From: Ignelater luminosus
Taxonomy: Eukaryota > Arthropoda > Insecta > Coleoptera > Elateridae
Reading direction: 5' to 3'
Assembly: GCA_011009095.1 (NCBI GenBank)
Contig: VTPC01008310.1
Span: 1-64,000 of the forward strand
DNA: 64,000 nucleotides
Part shown: positions 31,754 through 46,410 of the stretch, one piece after another
How positions within the stretch are numbered: position 1 is the stretch's first letter
Layout of the letters: each line of letters starts with the position of its first letter
Notes under the pieces: generated by a model
Database searches by the model: none
What the model saw: the letters and a program-made list of their open reading frames with translations, nothing else
What the model was told of the DNA's origin: nothing
Position numbers and translations under genes: made by a program

Positions 31754-34700
31754 CTGCATATTCCGTCGGGACATTAGCAACCTTTCTCATTAACCTCAGA
31801 GGCGTTACATAACACCGGCGTCAAACTTAATTAGTCGTCCTAGGTAGTGTTATTAGCAAATTTAAGCCAACATGTAGACGATGTAATAGCGCAACAAGCA
31901 TGGCATGCTTACAGCTCGAAGCGAATTTGATAAGGACAATAAGGTATATTTATTATGAGGTGTATAGCCAACAACGTTCTGTACTATGGTATTTTTGCAT
32001 TTTGTTCTTGAAAACTTTTGTCACCTAATTATTAAAATTAAGTTTAAAAATGGAAATAAACAAAAATTATCATTAAGATAATCTTAATTGGAAAATAAAG
32101 AAATAAAAATGCAAATATCTTCGTTTTTCATAATTATTGATTTATAATTTAATTAATACGATGCAAAGAGGAGGAAAATGAAAATTGCTTTCAAAAGTTT
32201 CTACTTATTCTGCATGCAACGCTTCATTTGTAAAGTTTAATTAATTTTCGGTTTTGCTTTCCCTTTCCTAGTTTTTAAAAATTAAATTCGTTTTCCTTAA
32301 ATAATAAAGTATACCCATATGGTAGGCAATAACTGACGAGATTTATTTTAATAATAAAGGAAAGACCTCCCATAAATTCTCTTTTTATAATATAAATAAT
32401 AATAAAAAGGTTATATATTAATATTGAGCTATCACAGAAATTTCCTATCTTCATTCTTTTTTAGATATAGCAATAACAGAAGAAATAATTGCCTATAGAT
32501 TTCAATTTTGCTTTTCTCGGAAAACATAATATTAATTTCATTTTCGAGATGTTTTCCTAAAATCATCATTAAATATTTTTTTTTATCTAAACATAGCATT
32601 AACGGATGATGAAAATAGATGTTACGTTCGCACGGCTTTATTTTGTGGTGTGTGTATTTCCGATTTTACGTTTTAAAGTAAAGAATTAAAACTTTTTGAC
32701 GTAATTTAGAACTTCGTTTAGAGCAAACAAAAAGAGAAGGTCTAATAAAGATCTTCCCCAAATAGCTCACTCGTTGTAGGAGAAAATTTTCTTAACAAGA
32801 AAAGTTTTAGAGTATTACCTGTTCTTTCTCTCTTATTCGATGCTATTAACAAACAAATATTATCGATTTTCTAAATAACATCCATGAAATAAGTCCTAAG
32901 ATGCTTTATAATCTGTTTTTTAGGCAATGAGTGTTCAGTTTTTTGTTATCAAAATATAATTTTATATTCAGAATTTCGTATATCAAAAGAGAGTATTTAA
33001 ATGTGAGAAATCACAAAAATAGAAATACTCGCCGTAATTTATGGTTTATGAATGAATAGAATGTCGAGGGCCTATCAAAAGTTTGTCCAAGAAAAATTTA
33101 TTAAGTTGTCGTAAAATTGGGGAAAAGCTTGTTAAGTTTTTTCTGTCTTTGTCAAAACAAACTTATCGGGAACTTCTTGATACTTGAGCCTAAACGGTGG
33201 ATATTAAGAACGAATCTTTTTAACAAGACTATGGTGCTTCTACGCTGGTCTATAGACTTATAAATGTTGAGAAACGCCCAATAATAATAAACTTAATAAT
33301 ATTATTGAATGTAATGAATAATACATCAAGTCATTTTCAAAGAAGAACCGATACCATGAAATTTGGGAGGTTTAGAAATAAAAGTTCCAGATAAATAAAT
33401 AAAAATGAGAAAGTTCAGAAACTAAACAAAAGTTTAAACTCTTAAAATTGACATCGCATTTCAAACAAAAGTCTAAGTTATACCTCTCTTAGCTAATCAA
33501 TTAGGTGCTACACAATGTATCGCATCTGAAGATTCTTCAACGGAGTCAAACCTAGTCTATATTTATCTTTGCTATCCAGACTTTAATTTAGGTAAGTCTT
33601 CCTATTGAAACACAATGTCGCTCTAACGCTTTTAAAAGTCCTAGCAATTTTCGTGTTTTTTGGCCTTTAACATTGACATTCAAATTGAACACTGCTGTGG
33701 ATATAATCTGATCAACACCTTTGTCTAGATTTGATCAATTTATATATATTTTGATGACCCTGGAAGAAAGGTTTAATTCTTAGACAGTTTTGGGTCTTTG
33801 AACATCATACAGAGATGTATTTCAATAATGAAACTGTCAGTGTTAGCATTTTAGTTCGAGTTGTTTGAAATATTATGGTGATGGGTTATTTTACTCGATA
33901 CAGTAATTGCCGTAAAAGATTTGTTATTTTCCATAGTTTTTGCCGTTGTCAAATTAATGTTCCTTTTGATTCTCGAAAAGCAGAATATTCAGTTACCATC
34001 TTTTACTATCTATCTCTATACCGTCTGGAAAATACTTGTTTAGATATGTCAAGATATAAAATCATAAAGAACATAAAGATTAGATAAAGAAAAATGGCCA
34101 AATTAATTTGGAGCATTCAATATCCTTTGTCTGCTCCTAGGTTTATGTGCATCACACTTTAGAGACCATTTTCTTAAGCAACAGGCAAGATTTCATTCAA
34201 ATCGGTTAGTATTGAAGCCCGTCTGTTTCAATCCTGCTTTTACAAAATATACAAAGTTATAACGAACTTTTCGGGTTCAGTATTAACAGTAATGCTTAGA
34301 CTCATCAGACTAAACTCTAATTAAAAGCTTTGGGCATAAGTCAGGAGTGTGACCCAACAATGAAAACGCATATACGCAAATAGATGTACCAATAAGTTAC
34401 CAACCGTTACCCAGAAGACTAAACAACTCAGCACCTAGCTGAAATCAAACCTTGAATTGTACTAAAAACCGTAATAAATCCTGAGCCTTGAAATCAAGTA
34501 ACTGCTGACTGCATATTCCTCCAATAACAATCTTGCTCTAAGAAGAAGATTCAATGATATAATTTTTAGTTTTTAGAAAAGGTTTTATGTAAAACTAGAA
34601 CAAGGCTCTACAGAAGTGATAAAGCAAAGAAACTTAGTGAGGAGCCTACCAAAATACAAAAAAAAAGATCAAACTACAAGACTTTATCTACTAAACCTGT

Positions 34701-37700
34701 ATTTATCTAAATTTCAAACAGATTACACGCGAGGATGATTTAATCAAACAAAGCAAACAAAATGCTAAAACCAAAGAGATATCTCATAAGATATCAACAA
34801 AACTAGAGGACCGTTCTGACGATAATATCGAATACAGATGGAAATGTCAGAAAAAGTGACCTTTTCGTCGTCCTAAAAACCACCCGAATGAATGACTGAA
34901 CCTAACTACAAGCACGAGCTATGGTGGAAGTGTCTGCCAAAGTGAAATGTCAGACAAAGATGGAAATGATCTAGAAAGCGGTCACACTTTAGGCCATACA
35001 AACCTCCTGAAGTTAACACTAATATGGTCAGTAAAGTATTACATTCGAAAGTTCAAAACACTAAGCATCAAGACAGTTTTCATATTTTAACTTTTTGATA
35101 TCAATAGTTTGGACACCCACCAAAAGAGACAAGCAACCGTCTAGTTGGTCTATACATCAACATAAAAACAGACTGAATATTTTCTTTGCCCAATCGATAT
35201 TAATGCCAGGGAAGAGTTGCTCAGTGTTGGAAAGACCACGAAATATCATATTGGAAATTTTCTGAAAAAATCTTATGTAAGGAGTGTTGCATTTGTTATT
35301 CAAGAACATTGCAGTGACTGTTTGCCTTAACCTAAACTATTAAAATCAAATCTCACAGAAGAAATATGTGCTTTAACAATTTTTAGTTTAACACGCTGGG
35401 TTGGATGTAGTTGCGTAAATACTCTTTGTGGCAGAACACCTACAAAGAAAACCAGATTGGTTGCACATTGGTAGTCGGTCAAGAGAAAATTTTGCTTGCA
35501 ATAGACCTCGATCAAGAGCTAAGTTGAAGTTAAGTTGTTGAACTGGGACGAGTGATAGACAGGAAATAGTTTCTTCATATAACTAATGATCCATTTGTTA
35601 TACATTAGGTAAAAGACAATTTAGAGTTTGGATATATTATTTAATAGATTAGAATAGCAGAAGAGACCAAGAGAGGTAATTTAAAGACAATTCAGTTTGT
35701 TAACTCAAAATGATGCTACTCATTTTTTAGGCATTCCGCCAATTCAATCTGTTAATCTCCTTTTCGCTCTTTACTTAGGGCGCTTTAACAACTAAGAAAC
35801 GTTTGATCTTACTTCGTTAACATCCAAGAGTAACTAAAGAGTAACTTCTAAATGTTGTCCAATTTGAATTCTTCAACTAAACCTGCTAGTATCATAGCCA
35901 TGCACTTGCTTCTAATTAATTTTAAACTAAAAGTTTGTTTGATTAATTAATCAAAAACACCTGAAATCAATCCCTTAATGTAATCTTTAATCTAACAAAG
36001 CTTACATTCTACACTTTACTTAAAGAAATAATCCAAAAGACTAAACTGTTGTAAATTCAATTAAACATCCAAAATAAAGTCTCGCAATTAAAGACAATTA
36101 CATCTTTCAAGGGGTTTTTAGTTTCTTTTTGGCCTTCTTGCTCCAGTTAAATTTCAGTTTATAGAAGGGTTTTCTGTTGTATCCAATCAGATTTTCTTCA
36201 TTCTAATTAAGTACGATCATCTCTTAAATGGCCTGTAAGCTTTGCAGCGGAATGAAATCGACTTACGTAATAAGATTGCAGTTTAATTGGTTTCTACCGT
36301 CTTTGTTTGATAAGCACACACTAGTTGGATGTGTTAGGATTACTAAACTCCAAGTTTCAGGAGTTATAACTCATGTCATAATGCAGGATGTATAACTTTA
36401 CTAAGCGATTTATGGGCATCTGTACCTACTTGTTAATCGATGTAGAAAACTTAATCAGCTTTCTTTGCGTGCGCCATTAGTGCTTGTATTATTTAAAAAT
36501 ATTGAAGTGAAAGAGTTCATCGTGATCCTAATTTATTACTGTATCAGATAATAGATCGTATTGTTACTTAATAAGGGTATAATAGGTATTACAAGATGCT
36601 CAAGAGCCTTTTGTTTCGACTAATTACAAAACTACTTGGATAAAGTACTGCTATTATTAGACCTTTGCTTTGTGGTACAAAATTAAATTAGCAGTAACAA
36701 CAGATTGAATCACATGAGTACGTTTATGCGAACAACGTAATGATTTTAACTTTCGCACTGACCATGAAGCCGCGTCCCTTATTAGCATTTCACCACTGTG
36801 GGTACGCATTCTTGATGAGATATTATAACTGGACGGAATGTAATATACCTAGAGGAAAATTTTAAGTTAATGGAACACGCAAATACTTAAGTAAAAGGGG
36901 TGATCAAAGTTAACTTGGGATAACACCATAAAAAAAATGTGAGCATAAATCAAGGCTTTTTCTAAATGAATCGAGAAAGAGGTTAAAAAGAAGAATAAGA
37001 AAAGATTGTGCAGCTCTTACTAAAATTTGCTAATTTAATTATTCTTTTACAAAATGAGTTCGTGATGTTGGAAATAAAAAATATGATATACGAACTGTTA
37101 AATGCAATTAAAACTTTGGTTGTAACATTTTCCTCTAAGTGTTATTGTCTAACTCATATGAAAACCAATAATAATGATAAAATTGACTTTTTCTTCTAGT
37201 TTCTCTCTCATAATGGGCTAAACCTTTAAATGTAAGCAGCAAAATCTCTACAGAAAAGTGTGTGTTTATCTATACGCAATCTTCGGGAAAAATAAATAGA
37301 AATAAGAACTCGTTAAAAGGGGATAAATATTTTCCAGAAGTGAAATATACGTCGATAAAAGCGACAGCTCCTGAAGGAGATGACGTTGATCGTTACGATC
37401 ACAGCAAGATGATAACGCTTTATAACTAGAAATAGCAATTCTATTTTATATCACTTTACAAACACAATAGAACTCACTAGTAATAAAACTCTTCCAGGGC
37501 ATAAATCAACAAAAAGAATAATGCGGAAGCGGAAATTTGCCGAAAGCCCGAAGTATTATAGGAGATCAATTAATTTAGTGCACACGATAAAACTTATCTT
37601 GGTTTCGCAGCGTCATCGTCGTAACAAATGGACTTTAAAGCTATTCTTAAAGTGGATGCACAGTTTGTAAACTTGTGATAAGTTCTTGAAGGCCCGACAG

Positions 37701-40700
37701 AGGAAGCCACTAAATTAATAAGGAGCGCGTGGATTAGCGACAACCAATAGACGCGAAATGTGGTGCTGCTTTTTGGGATGTAATAAACAACCCCCTTTCG
37801 CTAACGCCTTATCTCTATTACTTTCTAATTTAGGTGGTCTATAGTTTGTATCCCAATATTTCCCCATTCCATAACTCTTCCCTTCATAACCGGTTAATTA
37901 ACATACATTCCACGTCGCCTGTAAAGTTATTTGTCGATCAGATAAATGGAATTTGTGTAGAAAATTGTTGTGCGAACTCATGCTAGTACTATTCCAAGTT
38001 TCTGTAAATGTTTAAAGTTAGTCCCATGGAGACTGAAAAACTTGCAAAAATCGCGAGGGAATCGCCCATTTTATTCTGTCAGCGCTTGTAAATTTAGGGA
38101 GGAGAATTTATAGCGTTAGGTACTCTCTAAAGAAAGTATGAAAACTTGAGAAAATAATTAATGTGTTGTTATGCTGTTATACATAATTATATTAGTTTAA
38201 TATTCAAATAATGTTGTAGGAGGTGATTAAGAAACTTTTCGCAGTTTTTCTCTGTCCCATAAAAAATACACCCAATTTACTATCAGGACTCAGAAAATTC
38301 TTCTGACATTTCTTAATCCCTGTTTTATCAGTGAATGTCAATTATTGTGAAAATCCATCAAAAATGAACGTTACGTCTTAAACTACTCTAATTTAAAAGT
38401 TTTTAGGGAATTTCCACAAAAGTCTTAAGAGAAATACTTTTTCGTCATTTCGCAAAGGTTTTATAGGGGTAAGAGTAGAAGTAGCACTAATCTTTTAATT
38501 TTTCCACTGCAAACTTCCAAAAAGAAAATTATTTTTAATAGTCCATCGAAACGGGTCTCTTTTTGCATAATATCGCAATTTGCATTTAAAACAAAAAGTT
38601 TAATTCGCCGGCACTACTTTGGTTTACAGATTATGAAAACAAATGTTCAACATTAAAGTTGTCATTAAATACTATAATGCATACGCTTAGAGCTTAATCC
38701 AAACACTAACAAACATTTGCAAATGCATTACAAGTGGGAATTAGTATTCATTGTGTGCGAATTTCATTTGTTCTTATTAATTAATTATATCTAGCAATAT
38801 TAATTAAAACGGAACATCTCTAATAAGAAAAACCAAAGGTTATTTCGAGAATCTACGAAATTACTTATTAAATTATCAAATTTTGATTAGTCTGGCACTG
38901 AAAGGTTTTGAAATGTTCTACCGTCTTCTTCTAACGATCGCCAAACTTTGTTTTCTGGTTTACTCCTGTCTCGGTCAGTTAGATAATGACATTTAGTTCA
39001 ATAAGTGAAAACTAGATTGATCTGTAACGTCTGCAAAATCTATAGGGTGCCCAAGAAAGTATCGAGTATTCTACAATCTGTTGATTTTATTTTTATTTTT
39101 ATTAAACATTTATATGTAATATCTTGAACTAAATTAATTAAGTACACACAGATTCAAAATTAAATTAGTAGTGAGAGATTTCAGTCAAGTTCACGTTTCT
39201 CAATAACACTTTCGCACCTCATAAGCAATTCATGTTAATTATAGTATCATACAAGTCTAGGTAGGTACTCATGAGCTGGTTGATTCGAAGCAATAGAGAA
39301 TAGTAGTAGACATTGATAGGTGATGCTATTAACAATGTCAACACAAAGTGAATTCCAAGCAGAATTATTGGGTCGTGCTTGTAAAGCTTCACTAAATCTT
39401 AGTACCGCTATTTACCTATTGTTGTTAATAGGTCCATTGTACTTAACTTCGACTTGTTCACATTCACTACCACGAAAATACTACGACCTCTTTTTGAGGT
39501 GCTTCATACAGCGCGATTTCTTTTGCTATTCTACCACTACTACCATATTTACATGACGCTTCTTAAGAACATATTGGTAATAAAATCAGCTTTGTGGCAG
39601 AGAACAAATTGAACTCTCTACTTATCTGCTTGTAATGTTGAAATAAAAAACGCTTTCCTCCTCACCAAACAAGTCAGTACTCATTAGTGTTTATTCTTTC
39701 ATTTAACCAGGTTTCTGTTAACACGATCAAATCACTCTCATGTACTAAAAAAACTTTTTTTTCTACTTTCGCTAAAAAAACCTTAAACATTTTACAAATA
39801 AATATTAAAAGCAAAATTAAAGATTCTTTGAGAACTTTCTACTTTTAGTTTATCAAAAGAGGTTAGGTTCTCATTTATGTAAATCATGAAAATACAAGAA
39901 CTGAGTGCTTGCTTTTCATTTTTGTATTCTTCTTTGAAGTAAATAAGATCTCTAAAGTTGGGATCTTACAGTAGCCCAATAGGTTAATGAACAAAAGCAG
40001 ACAGAACAATAACAAACTCTTTTGATTTGTGTTCATTGCAGTTATCAATCACAAACCCATGGCTCGACCATCCCTAAAAAGACGTGGGAACCCGATCTAA
40101 TAATAGTACGAGTGATTTATAAGTTGGCTCACAGTTATTTAGTAAACTAGGATTCCACAAACTGTGCCACACCAGCAGTTTGTTGCCACCACAGACCGTG
40201 TGACGCCAGCTTTAGAAGGTAATCGGTGTATATTTTCGATTTCCCAATTTAATTTCTCTTTTTGTGCAATTATCAGTATAACGTTACCTTAATTAGTTAA
40301 TTTCGCACACGTGACTAACAATAAAAGAATTTAATTGGATTTCTATTTTAGTAAAAATTTTTTTGTGTATTATCAGCAAGGTTCTCGTTACTTCCCTGCT
40401 TTAATTCGTGTATTTCGGTGCTTCTATTCCTCTAATATTGATATTAATGTTATTTAATCTCGAGTTGTTCAATATAATTCGAGTAGTAAAGCAGCTAATT
40501 TGATTTTCCCCGTTGGCCTTTCTGTATACTTGCCTGCGTTGTTATTCATCTCATTAATGGTGTTAAATATATCTTTTATTTGCAAGAATTGCAAGTGTTT
40601 ATATCATCTAACTTTTTCATGATATCCAATTTCGAACAATACGGCGTACTTGTAGCTAATCTTTTTTAAACTTAAAAATTATAATCTTTAGGGAAGGTGA

Positions 40701-41765
40701 AGCACGTCTAAGCGTGGAACTCCACGTGCACATTAATTGAGTGATCTCTCTTTGTAAACTAAAGCCCTACTATTATTTCCCATGAGGTCTTATTAATTGG
40801 TTCTCTAAAGATTGATCAAAATTCCTCCAGATTAACCATCCAATTGGTTGTACGGTTGAAATATTTAACAGCTTTGTAAAAAGCTTCACGTACTTATTCT
40901 ACTAACTAGATCAATGAGCAGCAGTTTTCTTTCATTAGTAGATGCTTAAATGCCTGATGTTTTCAGAAACCAGAAAAAATTTGATTTGGTGCTTAATTTA
41001 CTTTCCTTTAAGCTGCTGAGTGAATTCTACCGTTGTTTTCAAGTTTTATCGCAATAAACCTTTTTTTAAATAGTAACGCAAAACAAAATTCTGTTCTAAT
41101 TTATAGTGATTTTTTGTTTTATTGTTTTCATTTTTGTTGGTTTACAAATAATATTTATTTTTATAAAAAGGTAGATTTAGTCAACAAAATATCACTAAAT
41201 TTTCTTCTATTACGACAAACGTCCAAGAATCAATTGTGACGTGGATTGACCCTGAAGATAAACTCCACAAAGCTGCAGCTCCTCAGAATTAAAACAATCG
41301 GGAGTAATTGTGATCCAAGTATTCATATAATAAAACTTTGCTTTGTTTTGCAAACGATGTAGTGAAGATAATCAAAACACACCGTAGAACAACTCGAGCT
41401 AAAAGGAAAAAACCAATAGATTACTGACATTTAGAAAATTCCTTTCGAAAATGGAAGTAGAAACAAAGAAAGAAATGTTTATGCTGTAGATGAAAAATCA
41501 CTAGATAGAAAAACAGCAGGCAGATACCAGTTCACATGCAAGTGTTTTTCAGCATTTTAGACTGCTGTCTCTTTTCCCTTCTTATTTTCTTCTTACTCAT
41601 GAATTCAATAATAATAATTCTGTTACTTCTCAAAGGTCAAGTATTAAGCTGGAGCAGGCCTGATTACAGTTCGCTACCATTGGCCTGATGTTTCGGGAAC
41701 GTATCAGTCACTAATCATCTTTCATATCGGATAAATACATAATAATTTGAAGCCATACAGAAACA

Positions 41766-41793
41766 CAAAAGCCCAAAATCAAAAGCAGCAGAA
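41766..41793 (+). repeat. 28-bp exact direct repeat, copy 1
   Basis: It begins CAAAAGCCCAAAATCAAAAG and ends CAGCAGAA, identical over 28 bp to 46383-46410. The flanking sequences do not align by eye. It may be a fragment of the same mobile element inserted twice. Confidence 0.85.
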
Positions 41794-44700
41794 CATAATA
41801 AACTAACTTCTGAGGGCACCCAAAATAATTTGATCTGAATATAACCAATTATTGAACCAAGACAAATAGAAACCACATCAGGCAACATCAAGATATACTT
41901 TGGACATACAATAACCAACTTCAGAAACAACAAGGATTGCCTTACACGGAAAGAAGAAAACGAAAGGTCACTGATGTTCAAAAATTCTTTTTTTTAAAGA
42001 GCATTAGGAAGAACATGTGGTAAGTCAAAAGGTTGGGTAGACCAAAAACTAATTAAGCGCAGGACGCAAGTATTGGTTTCACCAAGAAAGATGAAAATCC
42101 ATAAGAGAGCGCTCTTAAAAAATTTCTAAAGCCCCAAAGCCTCTGAATTTAACAAAATTCACATTTTATTCTTGTAAGAATTTTTATCAAAAATACTTTT
42201 TCTTTGGAAAACAGCTATGGTAATCATTTTAATTTGCATAATGACACAGATAAATGAACCCTTATATCATTCAGCTCAATTTAGAAAATTATTATTGTAG
42301 AACATGACATAGAAAATTAGGTAAGGACTAATTTATTATATTTCATCAAGGATCATTTCGGTAATATTAATTTATGTTAAAGGCATTCCAAACTTATATA
42401 ACAATGCCAACAATTATAATGTATAACTTTGTAAAGCCCTGCAACAAACCTAATTAACTAGCGACGCGACGGTGTGTTAGTCTAGTTTTATATAAATATT
42501 TTGTACAAAAACTATTTGTAATTATAAAAGCTTTTACAAAACTATGTTTTACAAATAAAAATATATTAGCAACAAACTTGATAAAACGCTATTTATCAAA
42601 AATAAATTTTAACTAACCAACACGTAAAAAGCATTTATTTAATTCAAAGTGAGGAATATACAACATCAGCCAGTATCAGGCTGAAATATTCTACAGCAAT
42701 TTATATGGTAAATACTTCAGATGTTCCCTACTAACTGCATGAAACTGGAAATGAAATGCACTGAAAAGCTCCCGCTTAGATTTGTATAAAACTTGGTTCA
42801 GTGCGCTAGTAAACAAGTTTAAAGCAGGAAAAAAAAACTTTATTAGTTCTTTTTCTAGTGATTGACAAGATTATTTAAAAAAAAGATGCAACGCACCCTT
42901 TCACCGTGACTGACGTTTAGAATGTTATGCACTCTTTAAAAAGCTTTCCGCAGGAATTTACACTAAATAAATCAAACGCAGCTGACTCATTTCGCTACTG
43001 TTCGAGCGTTTATGTAATGTTAAAAGTAATAAGATGGAAATAATCACAAACAGCTACTATAATGGTTTGATTTGACAGTTGGGCAATTTATCATCTTATT
43101 TTCGCGACTATTTCCTTCATTTTCATGATAAGTAATCTAATTTAGGGAACAGCTACTGCTGAAAAGAACTCATAACAATGATAATCGTATACATTTTCAG
43201 GAAACTTGAACACAAAACTGTATTATATGTGAAGAAAAAAGCAAAATAATTTGTTCTGCTCTTTACATCCGTGTTTTGTTGTTAAGAAGATTACGAGAAA
43301 ACCGATAACAATTTTGTCAAAGTTCGCTGCCCCCCAACATCATGTGGTTAAAACAAATTACTTACGGTTTCGCTGAAGTTGCGGTTAAGTGAACAGGTGT
43401 AACCCAATTATATTTTGTTGATAGGTTCTTGAGAGGAGTTATGAAAGGCGAATTTAATGTAACTATAATAGTTATTAAAACAAAATATGAACTTGTGTAG
43501 CTATTTCTGTATGCTAACAGCTTCAGCAGTAGATAATTCGTGATTGTGATCCTTATGAAATCAGCTTTAACGCTTTTCTGGAGCATAAATTGGAAATTTA
43601 ACCAAAATACAATTTATTTGTCAGATGTCAAAAGCAGAACTTCTAAATTTCAAACAAACAGATCTATAAATTTACAAACGTTAAAATAGAAGTGAAGGGT
43701 GCACCGGATTACAATTTAAACTTGAAATTTATTTCACGTGGAATTTAGAAACTTCAAAAACTGATAGAAAATATTTTAAATTATTACTCGGATTATGTAA
43801 ACACAAATATTTTGTTCGAATTGTAAAATTTGCTGTTTTTCTTTTCAAATTGATATTGAAACAAAGTAAAAAAGTTTAACAATAAACTGTAACGTTGTTT
43901 CTTAGCGTTACATAAGTCTCGTATAAGATGATTAATAGTTATTTCAAAATCCTGCCTTTATTTTTTTTATTAGGGTTTATTAGGTCCACGTCTGTTGTTC
44001 ATTTCTATTATTTTCTTGTAACTTGGATTTCATTATATAGTAATTTATGGATGGTAACATGCTTATACGCTACTATTGTTAAATTCTTTTATATGTTCTG
44101 ACATCAAATTTTGTTGAATATGTTTGTTCCTATTTTCTCTGACTTTTCAATTAGATTAGAATTTTAAAGCTACATTTTGCTATATAAAAAGCTATATCGT
44201 TTAGCTTCCAAGAGCGATTTCTGATATTGAAATTGTATTATTCACTAGCTTTTAGATTTAGATCTAACTGTTCCACATACCAAGGTTGCCAACTGACTAG
44301 TGGAGTGCATTTTATATTGTACACATATTTTACATGGTTAATCTTATGTTACAAAGCATACAGATGTGTCACTTTCCTAATTTAGTATTATGAAAAGAAA
44401 ATAAAGTTTTTGTTGTGCTTCTGTTTTTAAATTCTTATCTTACTTATTATTATTACTATTCTGTATAAAAGTAATTAATTCCGATGCCTATTTTGTGATG
44501 CCATCCTAATTTGTTTTACTGCTTACTTCTCGAAATGTTCAAATGAAATAAATAAATAGAAACAGCGTAACTAATAGAAAGTCAAGCATTTTTAGGGTCA
44601 TAAAGTACGAGTAGAACCCCAACACTTACCGAATTAAATTTTGAGGAATGCTGCCGGAAAAACAGTACCGCTGAAATTTTATAACTTGTATATTTATAAG

Positions 44701-46382
44701 GAAAACCATAAATTATGTGCGGCGCCATAATTCTTCAACTAGAATCTAGGTTAAGACTAGCTGTGAATGCATTTCAGCATGTTAAATACAAACTTCTGCG
44801 TTTGATCCGCTTTTATACATACAATTCAAGTTTCCAATTGTGATGATTTAACCAACATTTGCATATGATGGCGCTTTCGCGATCATGAGCAAAGTTTGCT
44901 AAAAAACAAAAAAAAACGAAACTTCAAATTCTAAATTTGTAGTCTAATTCTATTGATTTTCCATTAATGCAAAGTATTTTTAGAACAGCCCCTGTAGAAA
45001 TATAAGAATATTCAAATGTATGTAGATAATGCATCAATTTACATCTTTAGCAAATAAGGCAAAGATTTTAAGGAAGGGCGAATTAACTTGCATTGCTCTA
45101 TTTACCCCTCCTCCATATACGAGGGTTTCTCAGTAAATCATTTATTTAAATACTAAGCCAATTAATAAGAATGATACCTCTGTATCGAGTTTTAATTTTA
45201 TATCTACAAAGTAACAAATGAGTCTTCAAAAATACTATTCTGTACCGTCTTGCTGAAATATGTAGAAACTAATTTAGAATTTTGAGTTTCTGATTCCTCT
45301 GTCGACAAACCATAAAGATTCTTAAATTTGCAAACTAACGCTAAGCCAATCTTTTCAATATTTGTTTAGGACAAGGCTGGCGTTAGAAGGAGACACAAAT
45401 CTCAGTGAGTCGAAAAAGGACAACATAAATAAATAAAACAATATTCCATAGCAATTAATTATTTGTTTATGTTGGAAATTCATTTGTTAATTCTTCTGTG
45501 TCTTATAGAAACTTACGAGACGGATATACAATTTATTTTCACGCATAGTCATTGTAAACAAACTTACCCACTTTAATTGAACTGATGCACTTGCAAGTTC
45601 AAAAATGAAACGATAGATTTAAATAATACTGCTCTGCACTTTAATTATAAAACTCGAGAAGGTCCATACTAAATCTGTTTTATAATGGATACGGAAAGTT
45701 TCACTGGCCTTCTTGTCTGCATTCACAAATCTGAAGCCTTTGGGTTATGTTGTTACATACCGGTTGCATGTCCATTTTCAGTCGATACTGTCAAGTGTGT
45801 CAAATTTTACTATACCGCGATAGCTACGTTCTCAAAGAAGTTCGAGCTCTAGAAATATCAGGACTTATGAAAAAATAGTAGTAGAATCTAAAATCGTAAT
45901 CTCGATATCGGCGACGCTTTCAATGGCATTTGTTAAAAGAGAACTTGGACGGAAAAAAGTTGCAACCAAAGAAGATGGTTTTGGTTGAAATGATAATACT
46001 GCTACTGCAAAGGGTTGACTTAAAAGCCATCTAAGCTTCAACTTGAAGTTTGACAGAAACTACACCAATTTCTTTTTTCTCAAAGGTCGACCATCAAGTT
46101 TTTCGATGACTTGAAGCAGCTTGTTTATCATTAGCCATTACGGGAACGATTCAATGAATTCAAAACATATAAGTAGGTTTGGAATGCAAAAATCAGGTGC
46201 TACGGTAACGAAAAAAGATCGGTTTTACACATCGCGCTCATCATCATATTATGAGTCCCACTTGCACAATTTTCATTAAAATCTTGAAACAGGTATTCTT
46301 ATTTCCTTTCTTTGTGAAAGAAGAAAAAAATAAAATCCAAGCGGTTCACGACTCAGGCCAAAACGAAAAGGGTGGGAATCAT

Positions 46383-46410
46383 CAAAAGCCCAAAATCAAA
46401 AGCAGCAGAA
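46383..46410 (+). repeat. 28-bp exact direct repeat, copy 2
   Basis: Identical to 41766-41793, same orientation, about 4.6 kb away, followed by GGCATTTTTGC instead of CATAATAAAC. The match is too long for chance at this distance, but no larger element is visible. Confidence 0.85.

Noticed and set aside
34760-35520. Stretch suspected to be a decayed retroelement polyprotein
   Set aside because: Many stops in all frames and no secure motif such as a zinc knuckle or reverse transcriptase box.
41715-41981. 88-codon hydrophobic minus ORF, considered as a chemoreceptor exon
   Set aside because: No conserved receptor motif, no convincing acceptor and donor; likely chance or repeat-derived.
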